DNA of 14,526 bases from Gemmatimonadota bacterium (GTDB taxonomy: Bacteria; JAAXHH01). The DNA is taken from contig JAPOOT010000325.1 in the NCBI GenBank assembly GCA_026713285.1, forward strand, positions 1 through 14,526, in the 5' to 3' direction. Position numbers and translations under genes: made by a program. The notes beneath the pieces were generated by a model that was not told where the DNA came from, made no database searches, and saw only the letters and a program-made list of their open reading frames with translations. Positions 7,188 to 13,928 of the stretch are shown here, piece after piece; positions within the stretch are counted from its first letter, which is position 1; every line of letters begins with the position of its first letter.

Positions 7188-7736
7188 ATGGCACGATTGA
7201 AGGAACAGTACAATAGCGAGATCAGGCCCGCGCTCCTGCAGCATTTCGGCTACGGCAACACCATGCAGGTGCCGCGAATAGAGAAAGTGGTCCTGAACAT
7301 GGGCGTGGGCGAGGCTTCCCAGAATGCCAGCCTGCTGGACAGCGCGGTATCGGAACTGTCGGCGATTACCGGGCAGAAGGCCGTCGTGACCCGGGCCAGG
7401 AAGTCCATTTCGAATTTCAAGATACGGGAAGGCATGCCGGTCGGCTGCCGCGTGACGCTTCGTGGCGCCCGCATGTACGAGTTTCTCGATCGCCTCATCA
7501 ACGTGGCGATTCCCCGCATCCGCGATTTCCGGGGCGTTTCGACGCGGTCTTTCGACGGCCGGGGAAACTATACCCTCGGGCTGACCGAACAGACCATCTT
7601 CCCCGAAATCGACTACGACCAGGTCGATCTGTTCCGGGGCATGGATATCACAATCGTAACCTCGGCGGATACCGACGAAGAGAGCGCGGAGTTGCTCAGG
7701 CATCTCGGCATGCCCTTCAGGGATCAGCCAGTGTAG
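7188..7736 (+). CDS. rplE: 50S ribosomal protein L5
   Basis: 5S rRNA-binding protein of the central protuberance that touches P-site tRNA and S13. At 182 residues it has normal length. Motifs are RIEKVVLNMGVGEA (30-43), ITGQKAVVTRARKSISNFKIREGMPVGCRVTLRG, RDFRGVSTRSFDGRGNYTLGLTEQTIFPEIDYDQVD and a C-terminal RHLGMPF. The Shine-Dalgarno is weak (GGGAA at 7176-7180), so it may depend on translation from rplX 13 bases upstream. In E. coli this region binds S8 as spc repressor; I cannot confirm such a structure here. Confidence 0.98.
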   Translation: MARLKEQYNSEIRPALLQHFGYGNTMQVPRIEKVVLNMGVGEASQNASLLDSAVSELSAITGQKAVVTRARKSISNFKIREGMPVGCRVTLRGARMYEFLDRLINVAIPRIRDFRGVSTRSFDGRGNYTLGLTEQTIFPEIDYDQVDLFRGMDITIVTSADTDEESAELLRHLGMPFRDQPV

Positions 7737-7749
7737 GGTCCAGGTTCCA

Positions 7750-7775
7750 GGCGGGCCGGACAGGCCGCCCGTTTT
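7750..7775 (+). terminator. Weak terminator- or attenuator-like hairpin between rplE and rpsZ
   Basis: GGCGGGCC at 7750-7757 can pair with GGCCGCC at 7763-7769 around a five-base loop with one bulged G, followed after two bases by TTTT at 7772-7775. The GC stem plus T run resembles an intrinsic terminator, but four T residues is short and it lies mid-operon. Partial attenuation or RNA processing is more likely than full termination. Confidence 0.3.
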
Positions 7776-7809
7776 GAGCCGGAAACCGGGAATATCAAGA
7801 GGGGGAGGC

Positions 7810-7995
7810 GTGGCCAAGAAGTCGTTGATCGCGAAAGCGAAAAGAAAGCCCAAATACAAAGTGCGCGCTTACAGCCGCTGCAGGCAGTGCGGACGTCCCC
7901 GCGCTTACATGCGCCGCTTCGGAATCTGTCGCATCTGTTTCCGAACGCTGGCCCTGCAGGGCGAGATCCCAGGCGTGACGAAGGCCAGTTGGTAG
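7810..7995 (+). CDS. rpsZ: 30S ribosomal protein S14, zinc-binding (type Z)
   Basis: 30S head protein. The 61-residue short form starts at a GTG (AKKSLIAKAKRKPKYKVRAYSRC). Four cysteines, C24, C27, C40 and C43, form the zinc ribbon CRQCGRPRAYMRRFGICRIC, which separates it from the longer zinc-free S14. It ends in the family's GEIPGVTKASW. The purine-rich AGAGGGGGAGG just upstream (7798-7808) offers a Shine-Dalgarno in several registers. A TTG further upstream is in frame, but its added residues are not family-like. Confidence 0.96.
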   Translation: MAKKSLIAKAKRKPKYKVRAYSRCRQCGRPRAYMRRFGICRICFRTLALQGEIPGVTKASW

Positions 7996-8029
7996 AAGCA
8001 CGGAGCAGTTTCTCAGGGAGAACCGCAAG

Positions 8030-8428
8030 ATGTCAATGACGGATCCGATCGCGGACATGCTGACCCGGATACGCAATGCGTGCCAGGCGAAGCACCAGCG
8101 GGTCGAAGTACCGGCCTCGAAGATAAAGGCTGAAATCGCCCGAATCCTGCTGAACCAGAAGTTCATCAGCCACTATACCCAGGTGGAAGACGGAAAACAG
8201 GGCATCATCCGGATCTACCTCAAGTACGGTCCGGTGGGAGAATCGATAATCTCCATGCTGAAACGCATCAGCAAGCCGGGCCGGCGGGTGTACGTAAAGG
8301 CGGACCGCCTGCCCAGGGTATTGAACGGACTCGGCGTGGCCGTGTTAAGCACGCCCAAGGGTATCGTCACGGACCGCGAAGCGCGCCAGTTGAATACGGG
8401 CGGCGAAGTGTTGTGTTACATCTGGTAG
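8030..8428 (+). CDS. rpsH: 30S ribosomal protein S8
   Basis: Primary 16S central-domain binder; in E. coli it also represses the spc operon. The 132-residue product shows SMTDPIADMLTRIRNA at the N-terminus, KIKAEIARILLNQKFI, and the C-terminal signature KGIVTDREARQLNTGGEVLCYIW with the conserved STPKG turn. AGGGAG at 8015-8020 is nine bases before the ATG. It stands in the usual S14-S8-L6 order. Confidence 0.98.
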   Translation: MSMTDPIADMLTRIRNACQAKHQRVEVPASKIKAEIARILLNQKFISHYTQVEDGKQGIIRIYLKYGPVGESIISMLKRISKPGRRVYVKADRLPRVLNGLGVAVLSTPKGIVTDREARQLNTGGEVLCYIW

Positions 8429-8452
8429 TCCGGAATACCGGAAGGAGCCGCG

Positions 8453-8989
8453 GTGTCACGAATAGGTAAACTGCCGATTGCGATCCCGGACGGGGTCCAG
8501 GTTTCGATAGACGACCGGACCGTAAATGTAAAGGGTCCGAAGGGCGAGCTTTCCCACAGGATACCCGCCCAGATCGATGCTGTCCTGGAAGACGGACACC
8601 TGCTGGTGGCGCGTCGGAACGAGTCCAGGCAGTCACGCGCCCTGCACGGCCTGAACCGCTCGCTGATCGCCAACATGGTGGAGGGCGTCGTCAGCGGATT
8701 CGACCGGACGCTCGAGATTATCGGCGTGGGCTACCGGGCGGAGCTCAAGGGCAGGAACCTGACGCTCAGCCTGGGTTATTCTCACCCCGTGATCTTCCAG
8801 GCGCCGCCGGACGTGGACCTCGAGGTCACGGACGGCAACCGGATTACGGTCAGGGGTATCGACAAGCAACTCGTCGGCCAGGTGGCCGCGGTGATCCGGT
8901 CGTTCAAGAAACCGGAACCATACAAGGGCAAGGGCATACGCTACGACGGTGAACAGGTACGCAGGAAAGCCGGCAAGACCGGCGCCTGA
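8453..8989 (+). CDS. rplF: 50S ribosomal protein L6
   Basis: Two-domain protein near the factor-binding region and the sarcin-ricin loop. The GTG start gives SRIGKLPIAIPDGVQVSID, the normal N-terminus, with AAGGAG at 8442-8447 five bases upstream. The 178 residues include VKGPKGELSH, RSLIANMVEGVVSGFDRTLEIIGVGYRAELKG, GYSHPV, and the C-terminal signature EPYKGKGIRYDGEQVRRKAGKTG. No anomaly seen. Confidence 0.98.
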   Translation: MSRIGKLPIAIPDGVQVSIDDRTVNVKGPKGELSHRIPAQIDAVLEDGHLLVARRNESRQSRALHGLNRSLIANMVEGVVSGFDRTLEIIGVGYRAELKGRNLTLSLGYSHPVIFQAPPDVDLEVTDGNRITVRGIDKQLVGQVAAVIRSFKKPEPYKGKGIRYDGEQVRRKAGKTGA

Positions 8990-9009
8990 CGGGAAACGGG
9001 TACAGGATA

Positions 9010-9384
9010 ATGTCCAGGAAGACACTGCAGAGAGCCAGGATGCGGAAGGTCCGCCATCTCCGGGTAAGGAAGTCCATCCGGGGCGACTCGGTCCGGCCGC
9101 GCCTAAACGTTTTCAGGAGTCTCAAGCACATCTACGCCCAGGTCATTGACGATTCGGCGGGCGCCACGTTGCTGTCCCTGTCCACCAATACGCCCGAGAT
9201 CAGGGCGCAGTTGGAGCCGGAGATGGACCGGAAGACGCAGAGCAGGCTCGTTGGCCGGATCCTTGGAGAAAAGATGAAAGCGCAGGGCGTGTCCAGCGTG
9301 ACCTTCGACCGCGGCGGATACCGGTACCACGGCCGGGTCAAGGCCCTGGCGGAAGGCGTGCGCGAATGCGGACTGGATTTCTGA
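9010..9384 (+). CDS. rplR: 50S ribosomal protein L18
   Basis: 5S rRNA-binding protein of the central protuberance. The 124 residues begin with a very basic arm (SRKTLQRARMRKVRHLRVRKSIRG) and continue with the family core RPRLNVFRSLKHIYAQVIDDSAGATLLSLST, VGRILGEKMKAQGVSSVTFDRGGYRYHGRVKALAEGVRECGLDF. The Shine-Dalgarno before the ATG is weak (ACGGG at 8996-9000, AGGA at 9004-9007). It follows rplF by 20 bases. Confidence 0.98.
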   Translation: MSRKTLQRARMRKVRHLRVRKSIRGDSVRPRLNVFRSLKHIYAQVIDDSAGATLLSLSTNTPEIRAQLEPEMDRKTQSRLVGRILGEKMKAQGVSSVTFDRGGYRYHGRVKALAEGVRECGLDF

Positions 9385-9397
9385 AACCGCGCCCGCG

Positions 9398-9414
9398 CGC
9401 CGGTGCGTCCGGCG
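9398..9414 (+). repeat. Hairpin before rpsE
   Basis: CGCCGG at 9398-9403 and CCGGCG at 9409-9414 form a perfect six-base-pair stem around a five-base loop, extended by a G-T pair outside. It lies 27 bases upstream of the TTG start of rpsE and is not followed by a T run. Confidence 0.55.
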
Positions 9415-9441
9415 TACCATAACTGAGGAAGGGAGCATAAA

Positions 9442-9945
9442 TTGCCGAGAATCAATCCCGATGAGTTTGATCTGTCGTCGGAACGCCTGGTCGATATCAA
9501 CCGGGTTGCCAAAGTCGTGAAGGGCGGCCGCACGTTCAGTTTCAACGCACTGATCGCAGTGGGCGACGGCAACGGCCACGTGGGTCTGGGCATGGGCAAG
9601 GCCCTGGAACTGTCCGAGGCGATACGCAAGGCCACGGAAACGGCTCGGAAGCATCTGCACAGCGTACCGGTGGTCAACGGCACGATCCCGCACGACGTAA
9701 ACGGGAGGTTCAGCGCGGCGGAGGTGATCCTGAAACCGGCATCGCCCGGCACGGGCGTTATCGCCGGCGATGCGGCCCGCGCGGTGCTGGAATCGGCGGG
9801 CATACACAATATCCTGACGAAATCGATCGGTTCCTCCAACCCCTACAACGTGGCCAAAGCGACCCTGCAGGGGCTGCTCGACCTGAAGGTAGCCTCCGAG
9901 ATCGCAGACGCGCGGAACGTGGATATCGAGGATCTGAAAGGGTAG
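9442..9945 (+). CDS. rpsE: 30S ribosomal protein S5 (TTG start)
   Basis: 30S protein at the mRNA entry and decoding side, with effects on fidelity. The 167-residue product has the double-stranded-RNA-binding half (ERLVDINRVAKVVKGGRTFSFNALIAVGDGNGHVGLGMGKA) and the C-terminal half with HDVNGRFSAAEVILKPASPGTGVIAGDAARAVLESAG and SSNPYNVAKATLQGL. No ATG is available in frame at this end; TTG with AAGGGAG at 9429-9435, six bases upstream, is the only start keeping the family N-terminus. A rare start on an essential ribosomal gene is notable. Confidence 0.96.
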   Translation: MPRINPDEFDLSSERLVDINRVAKVVKGGRTFSFNALIAVGDGNGHVGLGMGKALELSEAIRKATETARKHLHSVPVVNGTIPHDVNGRFSAAEVILKPASPGTGVIAGDAARAVLESAGIHNILTKSIGSSNPYNVAKATLQGLLDLKVASEIADARNVDIEDLKG

Positions 9946-9947
9946 TT

Positions 9948-10145
9948 ATGGCGACACGGCTGCGCATTACTCAGAAAAGAAGCGCCATCGGAAGACACCG
10001 GCGGCAGAAACGGACCCTGGAAGCGCTGGGCATACGTCGGTTGCACCATAGCGCGGTGCATAACGATACGCCCCAGATCCAGGGCATGATAGCGCGCGTC
10101 GGCCATCTGGTGGAAGTGGAAACGATCACGACGGAAGACGAATAG
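9948..10145 (+). CDS. rpmD: 50S ribosomal protein L30
   Basis: Small 23S-binding protein that is absent from some bacterial lineages. The 65 residues begin ATRLRITQKRSAIGRHRRQKRTLEALGIRRLHHSAVHNDTPQIQGMIARVGHLVEVE, matching the family (usual length about 60). It starts two bases after the rpsE stop, with AAAGGG at 9937-9942 inside the end of rpsE, so translation is probably coupled. Confidence 0.96.
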   Translation: MATRLRITQKRSAIGRHRRQKRTLEALGIRRLHHSAVHNDTPQIQGMIARVGHLVEVETITTEDE

Positions 10146-10180
10146 CCGGCGGGTTTCGGTAAGAAAGGAATACGGCTGTA

Positions 10181-10627
10181 ATGAATGTCGACAGTTTGAA
10201 ACACGCCTCCGGAGCGGTGCGCAAGGTAAAGCGCCTGGGCCGCGGTCCGGGCTCCGGCACGGGCAAGACTTCCGGCAGGGGGCACAAGGGACAGCGTTCC
10301 AGGTCGGGCAAGAAGATCCACCCCTCCTTCGAAGGCGGACAGATGCGCCTCGTGCGGCGGCTGCCCAAGCGCGGATTTACCAATCTGTTCCGAAAGACCT
10401 ACCAGATCGTCAATCTGCGAGACCTTGAAGGGTGGGACGAAGAGATGGTCGTGGACGCCGGTTCACTGGCGGACAGGCGCCTGGTCCGGAAATCGACGGC
10501 CCCGGTCAAGATCCTCGGTGAAGGCGAGGTCGACCGGCCCATGAAGGTCAGCGTCCACAAGGTGAGCGAAGCGGCGCGGCGGAAAATCGAGGCGGCGGGC
10601 GGTTCGGTCGAGGTGATCTCCGGATGA
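10181..10627 (+). CDS. rplO: 50S ribosomal protein L15
   Basis: Late-assembly 50S protein with a long basic N-terminal extension. The 148 residues include the Gly/Arg-rich segment KRLGRGPGSGTGKTSGRGHKGQRSRSG (18-44), FEGGQMRLVRRLPKRGFTN, and a globular C-terminal domain ending KIEAAGGSVEVISG. AAAGGAA at about 10164-10170 lies ten bases upstream of the ATG. The stop overlaps the secY start as ATGA. Confidence 0.98.
   Translation: MNVDSLKHASGAVRKVKRLGRGPGSGTGKTSGRGHKGQRSRSGKKIHPSFEGGQMRLVRRLPKRGFTNLFRKTYQIVNLRDLEGWDEEMVVDAGSLADRRLVRKSTAPVKILGEGEVDRPMKVSVHKVSEAARRKIEAAGGSVEVISG
10610..10617 (+). promoter_or_regulatory. Shine-Dalgarno for secY inside rplO
   Basis: GAGGTGAT lies six bases before the secY ATG, within the last codons of rplO. 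It matches the extended anti-Shine-Dalgarno (GATCACCTCC at the 16S 3' end), so the overlapping secY start has its own strong site as well as coupling to rplO. Confidence 0.75.
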
Positions 10628-11949
10628 TCGAAAGTTTTCAGAATGTATTCCGGATCCCGGAACTCCGTCGGCGCATCATTTTCACCCTCAGTCTGCTTGC
10701 GGTGTACCGAATCGGCGGCCAGATACCCACGCCGGGCATAGACCACGAAGTGTTGAGCGCCTTCTTCAGTCAGATGGGCGGGACCATATTCGGTCTGTAC
10801 AACATGTTCGTGGGAGGCGCGTTCGAGCGCGCGACCATATTTGCCCTCGGCGTAATGCCCTATATCAGCGCGTCCATTATCCTGCAGCTGCTCGGGTCCA
10901 TGTGGCCCTACTTGCAGAAACTCCAGAAGGAGGGACAGGAAGGGCAGAAGAAGATCAACCAGTACACGCGGTACGGCACCGTGCTGCTGTCGATGGTGCA
11001 GGCGCTTGGAATCAGCTACTGGCTCCAGGACATTCGAGACGAAGTGGGCCGTTCCGCCGTCATCGATCCCGGGGCGGGTTTCATTTTCGTAACGGTCGTG
11101 ACGATGACGACCGGCACCGTCTTCCTGATGTGGCTCGGGGAACAGATCCAGGAGCGGGGCATCGGGAACGGCATCTCGCTGATTATCTTCGTCGGCATTA
11201 TCGCCCAGTTCCCCATCGCGGCCAAGAGCGAGTTCGACGCGGTGATGAACGGGTTGCGTAGCGGTCTCGTCGAAATCTTCATCGTGGCCGTGTGGATCCT
11301 GATCATCGCCTCGGTCGTACTGATCACACAGGGACAGCGCAGAATCACGGTGCAATATCCGCGGCGCGTGGTTGGGCGCAAGGTATACGGTGGGCAGAGC
11401 ACGCACCTGCCGTTGCGCGTCAACGCCGCCGGCGTGATGCCCATCATTTTCGCCCAGTCGATCATGTTCGTTCCGGGAACGTTTTCGAGCTTCTTTCCGG
11501 ACATGGCCGTGTTCCAGACCATGGTCGAGTGGTTTCAGCCCGGCGCCTTCATCTACAACGCGCTTTACGGCATGTTGATCGTGTTTTTTACATATTTCTA
11601 TACATCCATCATATTCAACCCCGTGGACGTGGCGGACAACATGAAGCGCGTCGGCGGATTCATTCCGGGAATTCGGCCCGGTAAAAGAACGGCGGACTAT
11701 CTCGATCACATTCTGACACGCATTACGTTGCCCGGCTCGGTTTTTCTGGCGATCATCGCCATCGTGCCGTTCCTCATAATCCGAAGCATGAACGTCTCTT
11801 TGAGCGCGTCTTCGTTCTTCGGCGGCACCGCATTGCTGATCGTGGTGGGCGTCGCCCTGGACACGCTCCAGCAAATCGAGTCGCATCTCGTGTCCCGCCA
11901 CTACGAGGGATTCATGAAACGTGGTCGCGTACGCGGTCGGGCGGGGTAA
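10624..11949 (+). CDS. secY: Protein translocase subunit SecY
   Basis: Inner-membrane channel of the Sec translocon (with SecE and SecG) for exported and membrane proteins. The 441 residues show ten hydrophobic segments, roughly at 18-37, 70-90, 117-135, 152-171, 179-198, 214-234, 268-289, 309-330, 369-386 and 396-415. The plug region is near 50-65. TM2 has the signature ALGVMPYISASIILQLL, cytoplasmic loop C4 holds YPRRVVGRKVYGGQSTHLPLRVN, and C5, which contacts SecA and the ribosome, has IPGIRPGKRTADYL. The basic C-terminus is MKRGRVRGRAG. Its ATG overlaps the rplO stop by four bases. Confidence 0.98.
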   Translation: MIESFQNVFRIPELRRRIIFTLSLLAVYRIGGQIPTPGIDHEVLSAFFSQMGGTIFGLYNMFVGGAFERATIFALGVMPYISASIILQLLGSMWPYLQKLQKEGQEGQKKINQYTRYGTVLLSMVQALGISYWLQDIRDEVGRSAVIDPGAGFIFVTVVTMTTGTVFLMWLGEQIQERGIGNGISLIIFVGIIAQFPIAAKSEFDAVMNGLRSGLVEIFIVAVWILIIASVVLITQGQRRITVQYPRRVVGRKVYGGQSTHLPLRVNAAGVMPIIFAQSIMFVPGTFSSFFPDMAVFQTMVEWFQPGAFIYNALYGMLIVFFTYFYTSIIFNPVDVADNMKRVGGFIPGIRPGKRTADYLDHILTRITLPGSVFLAIIAIVPFLIIRSMNVSLSASSFFGGTALLIVVGVALDTLQQIESHLVSRHYEGFMKRGRVRGRAG

Positions 11950-11966
11950 GTTATCGGGACCTCCGT

Positions 11967-11997
11967 TCCAGGCGCCTGGAGGCGTCCTGGCGCCAGG
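11967..11997 (+). repeat. Two adjacent perfect palindromes before adk
   Basis: TCCAGGCGCCTGGA (11967-11980) and CCTGGCGCCAGG (11986-11997) are each exact palindromes, separated by five bases. They fill most of the 58-base secY-adk gap. The second one contains the AGG of AGGTGA (11995-12000), the best Shine-Dalgarno candidate for adk, seven bases before its ATG, so folding could hide the ribosome-binding site. No T run follows. Confidence 0.8.
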
Positions 11998-12007
11998 TGA
12001 GCAGGAT

Positions 12008-12565
12008 ATGCGACTGATACTTCTTGGGACACCGGGGGCGGGAAAAGGCGAGCAGGCAACCAGGCTGTCGAAGAATTTTCGCATCCCGCATATTTCCACA
12101 GGCGATCTGTTGCGGCGGGAGATGGAGGAAGGAACCGAGGTCGGGCGCAGGATATCGGAATTCGTGAATCAGGGCGAACTGGTATCCGACGATATCACCC
12201 AGGCCATTCTGGAAAACCGGTTGCGGGAAGCCGATTGCAGGTCCGGGTTTATCCTGGATGGATTCCCGAGAAACCTGAACCAGGCCGACTTCCTGCGAGC
12301 GGCGCTGGCGCGCATGCAAGCGCCCGTGGACGTGGTGCTCAACATCGAAGTGCCCGACAGCACGGTGATCGACCGCCTGGCCATGAGGAATCGAAGGGAC
12401 GACACGCCGGAGACCATCCGTCACCGGTTGAAAGTCTACAGAAAGGTCACGGCGCCGCTCGTCGATTACTATGACAGGGCGGGGATTTTGAAACGGATCG
12501 ACGGCGATGGTTCGCCGGAGGAAGTAACGAAACGCATACTGGCGAACCTGGCCCGCACGGCGTGA
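12008..12565 (+). CDS. adk: Adenylate kinase, short-LID form
   Basis: Cytosolic kinase converting AMP and ATP to two ADP. I start at the ATG giving MRLILLGTPGAGKG (185 residues); upstream in-frame residues are not Adk-like. The P-loop is at 7-16 with K13, but residue 15 is Glu (GKGEQ) where Thr is nearly universal (GKGTQ). The AMP site STGDLLRRE has R36, DGFPR is at 84-88 with R88, and R123 plus R138 and R140 in DDTPETIRHRL match the catalytic arginines. The LID is the short type with no zinc cysteines. In many bacteria map follows adk; here infA does. Confidence 0.96.
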   Translation: MRLILLGTPGAGKGEQATRLSKNFRIPHISTGDLLRREMEEGTEVGRRISEFVNQGELVSDDITQAILENRLREADCRSGFILDGFPRNLNQADFLRAALARMQAPVDVVLNIEVPDSTVIDRLAMRNRRDDTPETIRHRLKVYRKVTAPLVDYYDRAGILKRIDGDGSPEEVTKRILANLARTA

Positions 12566-12635
12566 AACGGGCCGGAAAACCTACCATGGCCGAATTCGCG
12601 GTCGCGCACGGCTGATTGGTGAAAGGTTGATTTGT

Positions 12636-12854
<219 letters not shown>

Positions 12855-12879
12855 ACCCGGGCACGACTGCATCCGGGGA

Positions 12880-12910
12880 CCGGTTTTAGCGGGTAGCCCG
12901 GCGTAACCGG
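12880..12910 (+). repeat. Nested stem-loop between infA and rpmJ
   Basis: An outer stem CCGGTT (12880-12885) with AACCGG (12905-12910) encloses an inner stem CGGG (12890-12893) with CCCG (12897-12900) around TAG. It occupies the middle of the 83-base infA-rpmJ gap. The stems are short, so this is only suggestive. Confidence 0.35.
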
Positions 12911-12937
12911 AAACAAACCATTACTGAGGATCGGAAG

Positions 12938-13051
12938 ATGAAAGTACGCGCTTCGGTAAAGAAAATCTGTGAACACTGCAAGGTCATCCGCCGCAGGGGC
13001 GTCGTGCGCGTGCTATGCCGCAACCCCCGCCACAAGCAGCGGCAGGGATAG
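12938..13051 (+). CDS. rpmJ: 50S ribosomal protein L36, zinc-binding
   Basis: Smallest 50S protein. The 37-residue product reads MKVRASVKKICEHCKVIRRR and then GVVRVLCRNPRHKQRQG. The zinc ribbon is complete: C11, C14, C27 and H32, so this is the zinc-containing (C+) form. GAGGATCGGAAG precedes the ATG. It stands just before rpsM, the usual infA-rpmJ-rpsM order. Confidence 0.97.
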   Translation: MKVRASVKKICEHCKVIRRRGVVRVLCRNPRHKQRQG

Positions 13052-13081
13052 CAGCAGCGAACCGTTGCCAAGGAGGGCAAG

Positions 13082-13456
13082 GTGGCACGTATTGCCGGTA
13101 TCGATCTGCCCCGCGACAAGCGCGTGGAGATCGGAATCACCTACATTTTCGGAATAGGACTGACTACCGCCCGCAAGGTGCTTGAAGCGACCGGCATCGA
13201 TCCGGAAACCCGTGTCAGGGACCTGACCGACCGGGAGATCACGAAGCTCCGCCAGAGTATCGAGAACGATTACCAGGTCGAAGGCGCTTTGCGCGGCGAC
13301 ATCACGTTCAATATCCGCCGGTTGATGGACATCGGTTGTTACCGCGGCCTGCGTCACCGCCGCGGGCTGCCGGTGCGGGGGCAGCGGACCCGTACCAATT
13401 CCCGAATACGCAAGGGACCGCGACGCACCATCGGTGCGAAGCGCCAGAAAAGTTAG
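13082..13456 (+). CDS. rpsM: 30S ribosomal protein S13
   Basis: 30S head protein that contacts P-site tRNA and bridges to L5. The 124-residue product starts at a GTG (ARIAGIDLPRDKRVEIGITYIFGIG), with AAGGAGG at 13070-13076 five bases upstream. The helix-two-turn-helix region GIGLTTARKVLEATGI, GCYRGLRHRRGLPVRGQRTRTNSR and the basic tail GPRRTIGAKRQKS, which reaches toward tRNA, are all intact. In E. coli the alpha-operon S4 target overlaps this start; I cannot fold an equivalent here with confidence. Confidence 0.98.
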   Translation: MARIAGIDLPRDKRVEIGITYIFGIGLTTARKVLEATGIDPETRVRDLTDREITKLRQSIENDYQVEGALRGDITFNIRRLMDIGCYRGLRHRRGLPVRGQRTRTNSRIRKGPRRTIGAKRQKS

Positions 13457-13466
13457 TGACTAACTT
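13450..13466 (+). repeat. 17-base inverted repeat over the rpsM stop
   Basis: AAGTTAG (13450-13456) and CTAACTT (13460-13466) are exact complements around TGA. The rpsM stop TAG is the end of the left arm and the loop is a second, in-frame TGA stop. AT-rich and short, so weak as RNA. Confidence 0.5.
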
Positions 13467-13474
13467 CAAACCGT

Positions 13475-13480
13475 GGAGGT
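13475..13480 (+). promoter_or_regulatory. Shine-Dalgarno that fixes the rpsK TTG start
   Basis: GGAGGT lies six bases before TTG at 13487. A nearby ATG at 13494 is in another frame, so this site decides for the TTG. Confidence 0.8.
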
Positions 13481-13486
13481 AGAAGG

Positions 13487-13882
13487 TTGGCTAATGCTAG
13501 GCGAAGTCGCGCCCGTAAGCGAGATCGGCATGTGGACTCCATAGGCGTGGCCCATATCAAGGCGACGTTCAACAATACGATCGTTACCCTTGCCGATCTT
13601 CAGGGACACACGATCAGCTGGTCGAGCGGAGGCAAGGGAGGCACGTTCCGCAACTCCCGGAAGAGTACGCCATTTGCCGCGCAGATCGCTGCGGAAGCTG
13701 CGGCAAAGGAAGCCATCGAACTGGGATTGAAACGCGTCGAGGTATGGGTAAAGGGACCGGGCGCAGGACGTGAATCAGCCATTCGGGCCCTGCAGGCCGC
13801 GGGTCTGGAGATTTCCGCCATCAAGGACGTAACACCTATTCCCCACAACGGATGCCGACCCCCGAAACGACGTCGCGTCTGA
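13487..13882 (+). CDS. rpsK: 30S ribosomal protein S11 (TTG start)
   Basis: 30S platform protein near the mRNA exit channel. The 131 residues follow the family: basic N-terminus (ANARRSRARKRDRHVDS), GVAHIKATFNNTIVTLADLQGHTISWSS, RKSTPFAAQIAAEAAAKEAIELGLKRVEVWVKGPGAGRESAIRALQAAGLEISAIKDVTPIPHNGCRPPKRRRV. The Asn-Gly of PHNG, which in E. coli forms isoaspartate, is present. The start is TTG with a perfect GGAGGT upstream. The RGXXG-type insert GGKGGTFRNS is slightly unlike the common SAGSVGFKGS. Confidence 0.97.
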   Translation: MANARRSRARKRDRHVDSIGVAHIKATFNNTIVTLADLQGHTISWSSGGKGGTFRNSRKSTPFAAQIAAEAAAKEAIELGLKRVEVWVKGPGAGRESAIRALQAAGLEISAIKDVTPIPHNGCRPPKRRRV

Positions 13883-13900
13883 TCGTGAAACGTCGGGCGG

Positions 13901-13928
13901 ACGCCAGGGCCTGAAGGCCCGCCGGCGT
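13901..13928 (+). promoter_or_regulatory. Stem-loop in the rpsK-rpsD gap, possible S4 control site
   Basis: Outer stem ACGCC (13901-13905) with GGCGT (13924-13928) and inner stem GGGCC (13907-13911) with GGCCC (13916-13920) around a TGAA tetraloop; one base on the left and three on the right are unpaired between stems. It lies 34 bases before the rpsD ATG and lacks a T run. Autoregulation by S4 is inference only. Confidence 0.4.

Noticed and set aside
10399..12099. A 566-codon open frame on the minus strand across secY
   Set aside because: It is antisense to rplO, secY and adk, whose products are unmistakable. Its composition (His, Asp and Arg rich, no recognisable domain) is that of a high-GC shadow frame.
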